5,279 nt of DNA from an uncultured Lachnospiraceae bacterium (GTDB lineage: Bacteria > Bacillota > Clostridia > Lachnospirales > Lachnospiraceae), in the NCBI GenBank assembly GCA_910585255.1, contig CAJUEI010000239.1, forward strand, positions 1-5,279, given 5' to 3'. The notes under the pieces were generated by a model that saw only the letters and a program-made list of their open reading frames with translations, did no database searches and had not been told where the DNA came from. The position numbers and the translations under genes were made by a program. Shown one piece after another: positions 1 to 5,160 of this stretch (position 1 is the first letter of the stretch; the number at the start of each line of letters is the position of its first letter).

Positions 1-80
1 TTTGAATTTTCAAGGTTGGTTTATATTTCATATACTGTTCAATTATCAATGTTCTATTCTCTACCTCATCGATAGCTTGT
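1..80 (-). other. Probable 5' leader of an rRNA operon (cut by window edge)
   Basis: The minus strand downstream of the tandem promoters contains ACATTGATAATTGAACAG and ends in ACCTTGAAAATTCAAA, which resembles the conserved tract preceding 16S rRNA in Lachnospiraceae-like Clostridia. Bases 2-13 are an imperfect palindrome (TTGAA-TT-TTCAA). No rRNA sequence itself is in the window, so this rests on resemblance plus promoter architecture. It could instead lead another stable RNA or a tRNA cluster. The rest of 1-376 is AT-rich and holds no gene that I can see. Confidence 0.45.
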
Positions 81-82
81 TT

Positions 83-111
83 AGTTTATCATATCATTTC
101 TGATTTGTCAA
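83..111 (-). promoter_or_regulatory. Leftward sigma-A promoter, proximal of a tandem pair
   Basis: Read on the minus strand, TTGACA (106-111) is followed by a 17-bp spacer and TAAACT (83-88), so the -35 is perfect and the -10 matches 4 of 6. Transcription would run leftward out of the window. The DNA below it has no reading frame but resembles a 16S rRNA leader. The proximal position and perfect -35 fit a strong stable-RNA promoter; the identity of the downstream gene is inferred. Confidence 0.55.
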
Positions 112-219
112 CTACTTTTTCAATTATTTTTTCACTTGCTATTTTTAGATAATTTTCTATTTTCTAAACTATATCTTTTATTTTAATTATCTTTATTTTA
201 CCAGTTGACAACAAAATAG

Positions 220-248
220 ATACTATCACGAATCATAAAATTTGTCAA
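220..248 (-). promoter_or_regulatory. Leftward sigma-A promoter, distal of a tandem pair
   Basis: On the minus strand TTGACA (243-248), a 17-bp spacer and TAGTAT (220-225) form a second promoter in the same direction, with its -35 137 bp upstream of the proximal one. Tandem promoters with perfect -35 boxes and 17-bp spacers are typical of rRNA operons in Firmicutes. It sits back to back with the start of the rightward DUF305 gene. Confidence 0.5.
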
Positions 249-376
249 CCATTTTTTATCATTTAATTTGTATAAATTTACTTTTAGACTATAAAGAATT
301 TCCAATGATGCAATCCCTCATACTTCGATTATGCATATACTAAATCAAACAATCTAAGATAGAAAGGTATACTGTT

Positions 377-955
377 ATGAAAGATATACCAAATTTTCCC
401 ACCACATTAAGTAATGTTACCCACACTTACCTTCAAACATACGATTCTATCCTTAATAAAATGATTTCCTCTATGTCACAAACCAGCCAAACCGATAGTA
501 TCTCTTATTCTTTTATTCTCCAAATGATTCCGCACCACCAAGCTGCTATTCAAATATCAGAAAATCTTCTCCGCTACACTACTAATATTCCCCTGCAAAA
601 CATCGCCTTACAAATTATAGAAGAACAGACCAAAAATATTGAAAATATGCAGCAAATTCAGTTTCAATCCCAAACCTTTACAAATTCCAAACAGGATTTA
701 TCCCTGTTTCATCGCAAACTCCGTCAGATTATGCACATCATGTTTTTTGAGATGAAACATGCTCCCATATTAAATCAAATCAATACCGATTTTATTTATG
801 AAATGATTCCCCACCATGAAGGAGCTGTTAAAATGTCAGAAACTACACTTCAATATCCAATCTGTCCCAAACTAAAGCCCCTTCTAACCTCTATTATCTC
901 TTCACAAGAAAAAAGCATTTCTAAAATGCAATACCTTTTACAATGTATAGAATAA
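377..955 (+). CDS. DUF305 family protein with two His-His motifs
   Basis: This is a 192-residue helical protein with the DUF305 signature in two halves. The first is F46-x3-M50-IP-H53-H54-x2-A57; the second is F139-x3-M143-IP-H146-H147-x2-A150-x2-M153. Each is followed about 30 residues later by a Q/E-rich helix (EEQ 82-84 with IENMQ; SQEKSISKMQ near 176-185). DUF305 proteins are ferritin-like helical bundles, and some members (cyanobacterial CopM) bind copper, so metal binding through the His and Met residues is plausible but unproven here. There is no signal peptide or membrane segment, so it should be cytosolic. The start follows AGAAAGG (361-367) by 9 nt. A possible -10, TATACT (336-341), lacks a clear -35. 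The gene stands alone, divergent from the putative rRNA promoters and convergent with the CarD gene. Confidence 0.85.
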   Translation: MKDIPNFPTTLSNVTHTYLQTYDSILNKMISSMSQTSQTDSISYSFILQMIPHHQAAIQISENLLRYTTNIPLQNIALQIIEEQTKNIENMQQIQFQSQTFTNSKQDLSLFHRKLRQIMHIMFFEMKHAPILNQINTDFIYEMIPHHEGAVKMSETTLQYPICPKLKPLLTSIISSQEKSISKMQYLLQCIE

Positions 956-967
956 AATAATATTTTA

Positions 968-1005
968 AAAAGCGGACAGTACTTACCACTCCGCTGCCCG
1001 CTTTT
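968..1005 (-). terminator. Intrinsic terminator overlapping the 3' end of the CarD gene
   Basis: Arms 968-979 and 994-1005 pair over 12 positions around a 14-nt loop. In the leftward transcript all 12 pair, counting one G-U wobble, and the stem ends in a U-run. In the rightward transcript the same position is an A-C mismatch, so the hairpin suits the leftward gene best, although it may also stop the convergent DUF305 transcript. The upstream arm lies inside the CarD gene and encodes Lys-Arg-Ala-Ala near its C-terminus; the stop codon is in the loop. Confidence 0.65.
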
Positions 1006-1513
1006 CTTCTTCCATATACTCTGCCAGATACTTTTCTACCTTACTTCGTTCCATTGAAAATACTACAGCCAATTCTCCATAAAGCTGCTGTTCCGCCAGC
1101 CGAAGATATTTCATATCTACTGCTGTAATCTTTTTTCCGTTTTCTAATCGTAACTGTTTCCTTCCATAAAGTGTCTTAATAATCTTTACTGTCTCTTCAC
1201 AATCACATGTCTGTAAAGCTGCCTTATAAGCCTGTTCTCTCTCCTTCTCATTTGAAATCCATAGCTTTTCAATCTCTGGTATCCTCTTTATCAGCAGTTT
1301 TGCTTCTTCTTCACTTAACAAAGCACGCATCCGAATTTTCTGATTATCTACTGGTATATAGAATCGGCTTGTGCCATGATCCACCTGTGATAATACATAA
1401 TAAACCCGTTCCTCCCCTGACTGAAAAAGATCCATCTTTGTAATCTCATCAATTCGACATACCCCATGACTGCTGCATAAAACATATGTTCCTTTTTCAA
1501 ATACACTTGTCAT
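983..1513 (-). CDS. CarD/CdnL-family transcription regulator
   Basis: The 176-residue product has the CarD_CdnL_TRCF layout. Residues 1-65 form the RNA-polymerase-interacting Tudor-like domain, with F5-x2-G8-x2-V11, S15-H16-G17-V18-C19, V38-Y39-Y40-V41-L42 type strands and I53-P54-V55-D56-N57. Residues 70-170 form the helical DNA-interacting domain with W85, then ERE-x2-YK, and the LRLAEQQLYGELA helix. CarD proteins bind the RNAP beta lobe and influence open-complex stability at promoters; in M. tuberculosis a Trp at the start of the helical domain wedges at the upstream edge of the -10 bubble, and W85 is well placed to be its equivalent. Length is close to CarD (about 160-170). The start follows AGGA by 7 nt. 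The gene has its own promoter (1552-1580) and terminator (968-1005), so it looks monocistronic. Confidence in the family is high; target promoters are unknown. Confidence 0.9.
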   Translation of the reverse strand: MTSVFEKGTYVLCSSHGVCRIDEITKMDLFQSGEERVYYVLSQVDHGTSRFYIPVDNQKIRMRALLSEEEAKLLIKRIPEIEKLWISNEKEREQAYKAALQTCDCEETVKIIKTLYGRKQLRLENGKKITAVDMKYLRLAEQQLYGELAVVFSMERSKVEKYLAEYMEEEKRAAEW

Positions 1514-1551
1514 AGTGAAATCCTGCCTTTCCTAAATGATAATCCTATTTT

Positions 1552-1580
1552 ATCATACAAATCAGATTAATAACAGTAAA
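1552..1580 (-). promoter_or_regulatory. Promoter of the CarD-family gene
   Basis: On the minus strand TTTACT (1575-1580), a 17-bp spacer and TATGAT (1552-1557) match sigma-A consensus at 4 and 5 of 6 positions. Initiation near 1545 would give a short leader of about 32 nt before the ATG. It separates the CarD gene from the PspC operon just upstream, although read-through from that operon is possible because I see no convincing terminator between 1514 and 1664. Confidence 0.5.
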
Positions 1581-1664
1581 CATTTGTAAAATTCAAAATT
1601 TTGTTACTATTTCAGAAAGACAGTCCCTCTATTTTTGTGCAAAATTATAATTATCTGTCTACTT

Positions 1665-1862
1665 CTACCACTCCTCTGGAATAATCACTGCTGCAACCAA
1701 ATAAGCAATCATTACCGTTCCTGCACTTGCCACTCCGGCAAGTACTGCCAAAAGACGTACTACCGTAGGATCTAAATTAAAATACTCTGCTACTCCTGCA
1801 CAAACTCCGCATACCATACGATTATTTTTTGAACGTACTAATTTTTTATAGTCATTACTCAT
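1665..1862 (-). CDS. PspC-domain small membrane protein
   Basis: The 65-residue protein is a single PspC domain. It starts with the basic stretch KKLVRSKNNRMVCGVCAGVAE, followed by YFNLDPTVVR (27-36), and then one transmembrane helix at roughly 37-61 ending IIPEEW. PspC domains occur in phage-shock and envelope-stress systems, acting at the cytoplasmic membrane as sensor or partner subunits; stand-alone PspC proteins of this size are common in Firmicutes (B. subtilis YvlC). The start follows GAGAGG by 8 nt. It is the last gene of the padR operon, 29 nt after the DUF4097 gene, which fits a shared envelope-stress role. No DNA-binding or catalytic residues are visible. Confidence 0.9.
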   Translation of the reverse strand: MSNDYKKLVRSKNNRMVCGVCAGVAEYFNLDPTVVRLLAVLAGVASAGTVMIAYLVAAVIIPEEW

Positions 1863-1891
1863 TTTCTTTTCCTCTCTTTCCTAATCCTATA

Positions 1892-2866
1892 TTAATAATT
1901 TATTTCTTCAAAATAAATATCGATACTTCCCAATCCACACTTTATCTCAAAATTGCTAGATACATGATTATTAATCTCATAATCTGAATGGAATCCAGAG
2001 TGACTATATTCTCCAATATTCAAATTTCCTGTAGAAGATACTTTATAATTGTGATCGGATTCTTTCCCGGTTAAATATAAGGTCAATCCTCCCATTCCAC
2101 ACTCTGCATCCAAATCCTCTGTAATCGTTCCATTCAAAATTTCAGCCATTCCTAATCCAATTTCAATTTCTGCATTTTTTGTCCGAAGTTTAGAAAGTAT
2201 CAGCGATCCGCTTCCAACCTCCACATCAAATTGATCTGCCATTACAGAATTTCCTTCCATATAGCCTGCTCCAACATCTATCTTAATCTTATCTGCATGT
2301 AAGAAATCAGAATAAAAAGAACCTGCTCCAATCGAAATATCAATTTCTTTTCCCACCCAATCTTTTGGAATATAAAGCATACACTCTCCAAAGCTGCCCT
2401 TTTTCGAGACAATCTCCAAGGAATCTCCATTTATTTTATAACAATCCGATTCAGAATCCTCTATTGTCATCTGAAAATAATCTCCTTCTATAAGACAAAT
2501 ACTAAAGTTGCTGTTCCAATCAATCTTTAATTTCTGAATCTCCTCTTTCTTAGCGATTTGTTTTCCATTTTCTTCGTATTCCCACCACCCTGCATCTGTC
2601 TGCTCATACTGTCTGATTAATTCCGATTCTAAAACAGCTTCTGCATATTCTCCATCTTCAATTACACACATAGTATCCAACTCTGTAAATTGCCGATGTT
2701 TGTTCGGATAAAACAGATGACTTCCTCCTATACTTAATTCTCCATTTTCTGCCATTACTCGTACCTGATCGGTTCCTCCATTTGCCGCACCGATACCAAA
2801 GAGAATTCCTCCCGCCAGCAGAAAACCTGCCGATAAAATTAAACCTGTTCTTCCCAAAAAAGCCAT
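1892..2866 (-). CDS. Membrane-anchored DUF4097-type beta-solenoid protein
   Basis: The 324-residue protein begins with a hydrophobic, Gly-rich signal anchor (about 7-28), so most of the chain should be extracytoplasmic. Residues 30-165 form a mixed N-terminal region. From about 172 to the end are short beta-strand repeats, each with a G-x-G turn: G180, G199, G218 and G237 are exactly 19 residues apart, then G257 (20) and G311. This regular ladder is characteristic of the DUF4097 (adhesin-like, LiaF/YvlB-related) fold, a right-handed beta-solenoid. Such proteins accompany PspC and envelope-stress regulators; their molecular role is not settled. It starts 3 nt after the DUF1700 stop, with its ribosome binding site (AAAGGAG) inside the end of that gene, so the two are probably translationally coupled. 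Family assignment is good; function is inferred only from neighbours. Confidence 0.82.
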   Translation of the reverse strand: MAFLGRTGLILSAGFLLAGGILFGIGAANGGTDQVRVMAENGELSIGGSHLFYPNKHRQFTELDTMCVIEDGEYAEAVLESELIRQYEQTDAGWWEYEENGKQIAKKEEIQKLKIDWNSNFSICLIEGDYFQMTIEDSESDCYKINGDSLEIVSKKGSFGECMLYIPKDWVGKEIDISIGAGSFYSDFLHADKIKIDVGAGYMEGNSVMADQFDVEVGSGSLILSKLRTKNAEIEIGLGMAEILNGTITEDLDAECGMGGLTLYLTGKESDHNYKVSSTGNLNIGEYSHSGFHSDYEINNHVSSNFEIKCGLGSIDIYFEEINY

Positions 2867-2869
2867 TTC

Positions 2870-3595
2870 TTACACTCTCCTTTCCCTTCTTCTCTGAAAG
2901 GTTCTTTTCGATACATCACAAATTGCCCTTATTATCTTTGGCAATATCTTTACTGATACCTGTATCCCTACTATCACTCCCAAAAGACCAAGTGATAAAC
3001 AAATAAATCCTGTTCCGATTAGTACCAGCCCGGCAAACGGTGCTGCTATTAATTTTACCAGTCCTAAGCCGGAAAGAATTCCTCCTGCCAACAGCATAGC
3101 GGCTCCTGCGATAATCGGTATAAATGCCCCCACCCCTATTACAATAACGCCACAGAATAAAAATGCTGCTAAGGACGCCAAAATTGGAATTACAATTGGA
3201 CCTCCTATCATTCCCACTACAAGAATCAAAAGTATTTTTGCTATTCCTGCTCTTTTATCCTTTTCCTGCCACTTTCCTCGTTTTCCCTCCTGATAGGTCT
3301 GGTTTTCTGACTTTACAATTCCTCCAAAACTATCCACCAAATTCTTTTGTTCTTCAAATTCTTGAAACCCTCTTTCTGTAAATTTTGCTTCCTGTTCAAA
3401 TCTACCATTTAGACCATTTCTAACTGTCTGTGCAACCCGCTGGGGTGTTCCAAACGTTTCTGGTACTTCTGCATTTTCTAAAATACCAGCTTCTTCCAAA
3501 TAATCTTCATAATATTGCAGTGCTTCTTCTTTTTCGTCCTGATCGACTTCCCGCAGAAGATCTCGTAACTGCTCAATAAATTCTGTCCTTTTCAT
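2870..3595 (-). CDS. DUF1700/HAAS-domain multi-pass membrane protein
   Basis: Using the ATG at 3593-3595 the product is 241 residues. Residues 1-60 are the HAAS/DUF1700 head: MKRTEFIEQLRDLL, an acidic helix with EALQYYEDYLEEAG, then F48-G49-T50-P51. A charged linker (about 65-115) leads into three to four Gly-rich transmembrane helices (about 117-147, 149-174, 181-212) and a basic tail ending RRRERRV. HAAS proteins are usually encoded beside a PadR regulator and are thought to be its partner or the membrane sensor of the module; that is known from recurrent context, not biochemistry. An in-frame TTG at 3599-3601 would overlap the padR stop, but GGGAGAG (3604-3610) is 8 nt from the ATG and only 2 nt from the TTG, and the family normally begins M-x-K/R-x-E-F, so the ATG is preferred. 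Confidence 0.88.
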   Translation of the reverse strand: MKRTEFIEQLRDLLREVDQDEKEEALQYYEDYLEEAGILENAEVPETFGTPQRVAQTVRNGLNGRFEQEAKFTERGFQEFEEQKNLVDSFGGIVKSENQTYQEGKRGKWQEKDKRAGIAKILLILVVGMIGGPIVIPILASLAAFLFCGVIVIGVGAFIPIIAGAAMLLAGGILSGLGLVKLIAAPFAGLVLIGTGFICLSLGLLGVIVGIQVSVKILPKIIRAICDVSKRTFQRRRERRV

Positions 3596-3597
3596 AG

Positions 3598-3915
3598 TCA
3601 ATACTCTCCCTCAAATATGGCTGTTATTTTTTCGGAATATGCGTTCCATTCACCCTTATATAGAGTTAATTGTGCTTTTCCCTGTTCCGTAATTCGATAA
3701 TACCTTCGATTTCTGCCAGAACACTCCCTATCATAGCTTTCCAGACATGCATCTTTTAATAATCTTCTCAATACAGGATACAAAGTAGATTCTGATAATT
3801 CTATTACTTGTCTTACTTCCTGAGTAATTTTGTATCCATATGTTCCTTCTGCATCTCTGGCAACAACTGCAAGAACGATGGCATCCAGCAGAGCAGAGCC
3901 CGTATTAAATACCAT
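3598..3915 (-). CDS. PadR-family transcriptional repressor
   Basis: The 105-residue protein is a short PadR-type winged helix. LLDAIVLAVVAR (9-20) is helix 1, followed by TYGYKITQEV (25-34), the recognition-helix region SESTLYPVLRRLLKDACLE (41-59), and the wing GRNRRYYRIT (67-76). The C-terminal helix (77-105) is the dimerisation part; length fits the minimal PadR-s2 group. PadR proteins bind dyad operators as dimers and release DNA when they bind a small-molecule ligand. A perfect AGGAGG (3921-3926) lies 5 nt before the ATG. It is the first gene of the operon, with its stop 2 nt before the next ATG, and two matching dyads sit on its promoter, so autorepression is the likely mode. The ligand is unknown. 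Confidence 0.93.
   Translation of the reverse strand: MVFNTGSALLDAIVLAVVARDAEGTYGYKITQEVRQVIELSESTLYPVLRRLLKDACLESYDRECSGRNRRYYRITEQGKAQLTLYKGEWNAYSEKITAIFEGEY
3604..3610 (-). promoter_or_regulatory. Ribosome binding site deciding the DUF1700 start
   Basis: GGGAGAG on the minus strand lies 8 nt from the ATG at 3593-3595 but only 2 nt from the upstream TTG at 3599-3601. The spacing supports the ATG start and a non-overlapping junction TGA-CT-ATG with padR. Confidence 0.6.
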
Positions 3916-3935
3916 TGCTGCCTCCTGTTATACTT

Positions 3936-3963
3936 ATTTTACAATATGGTTTCGATCCGTCAA
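3936..3963 (-). promoter_or_regulatory. Possible second, proximal padR promoter
   Basis: On the minus strand TTGACG (3958-3963), a 16-bp spacer and TAAAAT (3936-3941) each match sigma-A boxes at 5 of 6. Initiation near 3929 would leave only a few bases before the AGGAGG. It lies outside the two dyads, so it could supply a basal, unrepressed transcript. It could also be a chance match in AT-rich DNA. Confidence 0.3.
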
Positions 3964-4001
3964 TAGAAAAGGATTTGCTGCATATTGTACTTGATTGAAA
4001 T

Positions 4002-4024
4002 AATATTATATGTTGTATAATATT
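4002..4024. promoter_or_regulatory. Operator-like dyad O1 in the initially transcribed region of padR
   Basis: AATATTATA (4002-4010) and TATAATATT (4016-4024) are perfect 9-bp arms around TGTTG. The arms are the same sequence and the spacer the same length as in O2. It would span about +6 to +28 of the main transcript. Three helical turns separate the two centres, so two dimers would sit on one DNA face. In RNA it could form only a weak A-U hairpin. Confidence 0.65.
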
Positions 4025-4034
4025 GCTGTTTTTT

Positions 4035-4055
4035 ATATTATATAGCGTATAATAT
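4035..4055. promoter_or_regulatory. Operator-like dyad O2 over the padR -10 and spacer
   Basis: ATATTATA (4035-4042) and TATAATAT (4048-4055) are perfect 8-bp inverted arms around the 5-bp spacer TAGCG. The dyad covers the whole -10 and most of the spacer, so a bound dimer would exclude RNA polymerase. Its centre (4045) is 32 bp from that of O1. Assignment to PadR is inferred from position and symmetry. Confidence 0.65.
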
Positions 4056-4065
4056 TATTTGTCAA
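4037..4065 (-). promoter_or_regulatory. Perfect-consensus promoter of the padR operon
   Basis: On the minus strand TTGACA (4060-4065), exactly 17 bp, then TATAAT (4037-4042): both boxes match sigma-A consensus fully. The predicted start near 4030 gives a leader of about 115 nt. An unregulated promoter of this strength would be unusual for a stress operon, which agrees with the two repressor-type dyads placed on and just after it. Confidence 0.85.
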
Positions 4066-4120
4066 TAGGGAAGTAAAAAAATTGGGGAAAGATTTTTTAG
4101 TTAAAATGATGGGGAAATGA

Positions 4121-4220
4121 TGGATAGGGAGGACGGCGGTTTGGTAAGGAGGATCATTATTTGGCAGGGAGGGATATAACTTGGCAGGGAGGACGGCGGT
4201 TTGGCAGGGAAAATAGGGGG
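4121..4220 (+). repeat. Five 20-bp tandem repeat units
   Basis: Units start at 4121, 4141, 4161, 4181 and 4201 with exact 20-bp phasing. Four begin TTGG(C/T)A(G/A)GGA or close to it, and units 1 and 4 share the tail GGACGGCGGT. The later units are best conserved, and the last one runs into the arm of the inverted-repeat element (4198-4432). The tract is G-rich and purine-skewed, unlike the AT-rich surroundings. There are no spacers between units, so it is not a CRISPR array. The likely origin is slippage or repeated duplication of the element end. Confidence 0.8.
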
Positions 4221-4432
4221 AATGGTTCCGCTCTACGGTGTGTAAGAGCCTCTAAGTATTCTGCCTTTTCGTATATCCTCCCGGTGCGACCAGCACTTGA
4301 TACGCCATCCATGGCTAGTCAAGTGCCTTTTTCGGGCATCCGTGCCCGAAAATCGCTAAGGATTGAGCAGAATACTAAGACGCTCTAACACCCTCCAAAG
4401 TCGCCATTCCCCTCTATTTTCCCTGCCAAACC
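4198..4432 (-). repeat. 235-bp nested inverted-repeat element, left copy
   Basis: This non-coding, GC-richer block folds on itself along nearly its whole length. The outer arms are 4198-4216 with 4414-4432 (19 bp perfect), continuing 4217-4225 with 4404-4412 (9 bp). The middle arms are 4245-4264 with 4367-4386 (18 of 20 pairs). Inside are a 10-bp hairpin (4329-4338 with 4343-4352) and a two-step hairpin (4293-4300 with 4319-4326; inner 4304-4308 with 4311-4315). The latter is followed on the plus strand by T5 (4328-4332), so it might also act as a rightward terminator. The minus-strand core 4404-4283 aligns with the copy at 5161-5279, which sets its orientation. It has no transposase and no credible gene; it could be a MITE/REP-type element or a structured RNA. 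The 4433-4594 stretch beside it is AT-rich and featureless. Confidence 0.75.
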
Positions 4433-4594
4433 TCCTGTTTACTGAACGAATTTACTTAATAAAAGACCTTTTTTGCTTTTATTTTTTACTTTTGTAAACT
4501 ACCCATTGTCTAAAGCCAATGAGATTGCGACCATATCATTTCAAAAAAGTGGTTCTATTTTTATACCAATTGAATCGTTCTATAAATTTAGGTG

Positions 4595-5068
4595 TTATTT
4601 TTGCAAGTCTTTTTTTAATATAATAATTTTATCCGTGTGGGATTCTTCATGAAATCCATTTTTCAGAAATAAAGAAATAGACGGATTGTCGATTGCTATA
4701 TTGTCATAAAGAACATTAATTCCATTCTCTGCAGCGGTTTTGCATAGCAAGTTTAACCCTTGTGTTCCATACCCTCTGCCACGATATATAGAAGCTACAA
4801 TTATATCTGCGATCCAAATTTTTTCATCACTGTCAAAATAATAGGCTATTTCTCCGATACATTCATCTGGTTCCTGTCTCTTTAGATAGCGATAAAAACG
4901 CTTATTTTCGTGATTGAGAATCCACTTATTATACCAATTAGACCATGTGCTTTCAGGAAATGCAATCGTTCCTCCATATGCATGATTATAGGACATCGTT
5001 GCTTCATCGCTCATAAACTTTTTGCGGAACCAAAGATCCTCTAATTGTGGTTTATATAATTTTATCAT
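4595..5068 (-). CDS. GNAT-family N-acetyltransferase
   Basis: The 157-residue protein is a complete single GNAT domain. The N-terminal strand and helices (MIKLYKPQLEDLWFRKKFM, then SYNHAYGGTIAFPESTWSNW) lead to IGEIAYYFD (71-79) and strand 4 WIADIIVAS (85-93). The acetyl-CoA pyrophosphate loop is R96-G97-R98-G99-Y100-G101, followed by the helix GLNLLCKTAAENG, and NPSISLFLKNGF (128-139) supplies motif B. GNAT enzymes move an acetyl group from acetyl-CoA to an amine; the acceptor cannot be deduced, and a small-molecule or antibiotic target is only a guess. The frame is open upstream to 5233, but GGAG (5075-5078) lies 6 nt before this ATG, the upstream residues are basic and unlike the family, and they run into the structured repeat. 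I see no clear terminator downstream. Confidence 0.88.
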   Translation of the reverse strand: MIKLYKPQLEDLWFRKKFMSDEATMSYNHAYGGTIAFPESTWSNWYNKWILNHENKRFYRYLKRQEPDECIGEIAYYFDSDEKIWIADIIVASIYRGRGYGTQGLNLLCKTAAENGINVLYDNIAIDNPSISLFLKNGFHEESHTDKIIILKKDLQK

Positions 5069-5074
5069 TTTATT

Positions 5075-5078
5075 CTCC
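5075..5078 (-). promoter_or_regulatory. Ribosome binding site deciding the GNAT start
   Basis: GGAG on the minus strand sits 6 nt before the ATG at 5066-5068. It supports the 157-residue protein over a 212-residue version starting at 5233, whose first 55 residues would be translated from non-coding repeat DNA. Confidence 0.65.
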
Positions 5079-5160
5079 AAAAAATATTCTGGCGTTTTCT
5101 CTTCTCTTAGCTGTGGCTTGCGAAAAAACAGCCGTCTTTCTCTTCGGTATCTGTTCTGCA

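Noticed and set aside
1207..1443. Rightward 78-residue open frame
   Set aside because: It lies antisense inside the well-supported CarD gene and has no recognisable motif; it is a shadow frame.
1618..1660. Terminator for the padR operon from AGACAG (1618-1623) and CTGTCT (1655-1660)
   Set aside because: Only 6 pairs around a 31-nt loop and no clean U-run; too weak to call, so the operon's end is left undefined.
2782..3381. Rightward small open frames opposite the DUF4097 and DUF1700 genes
   Set aside because: They are antisense to recognised genes; their hydrophobic, Phe/Leu/Pro-rich content is what the complement of those genes gives.
3596..3601. TTG start for the DUF1700 gene overlapping the padR stop
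   Set aside because: The ribosome binding site is only 2 nt away from the TTG but 8 nt from the ATG two codons later, and the family N-terminus fits the ATG.
4121..4220. CRISPR array
   Set aside because: The 20-bp units are contiguous with no unique spacers, and no cas gene is nearby.
4161..4388. Rightward 75-residue open frame across the repeat region
   Set aside because: It is read through tandem repeats and the inverted-repeat element, has no family resemblance, and its sequence is dictated by DNA symmetry rather than protein constraint.
4198..4432. Insertion sequence or group II intron
   Set aside because: No transposase or reverse transcriptase frame is present, and the fold does not show the recognisable intron domain V pattern.
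4458..4483. Terminator hairpin AATAAAAG / CTTTTATT downstream of the GNAT gene
   Set aside because: The stem is 8 pairs, almost all A-T, and such matches are expected by chance in this AT-rich stretch.
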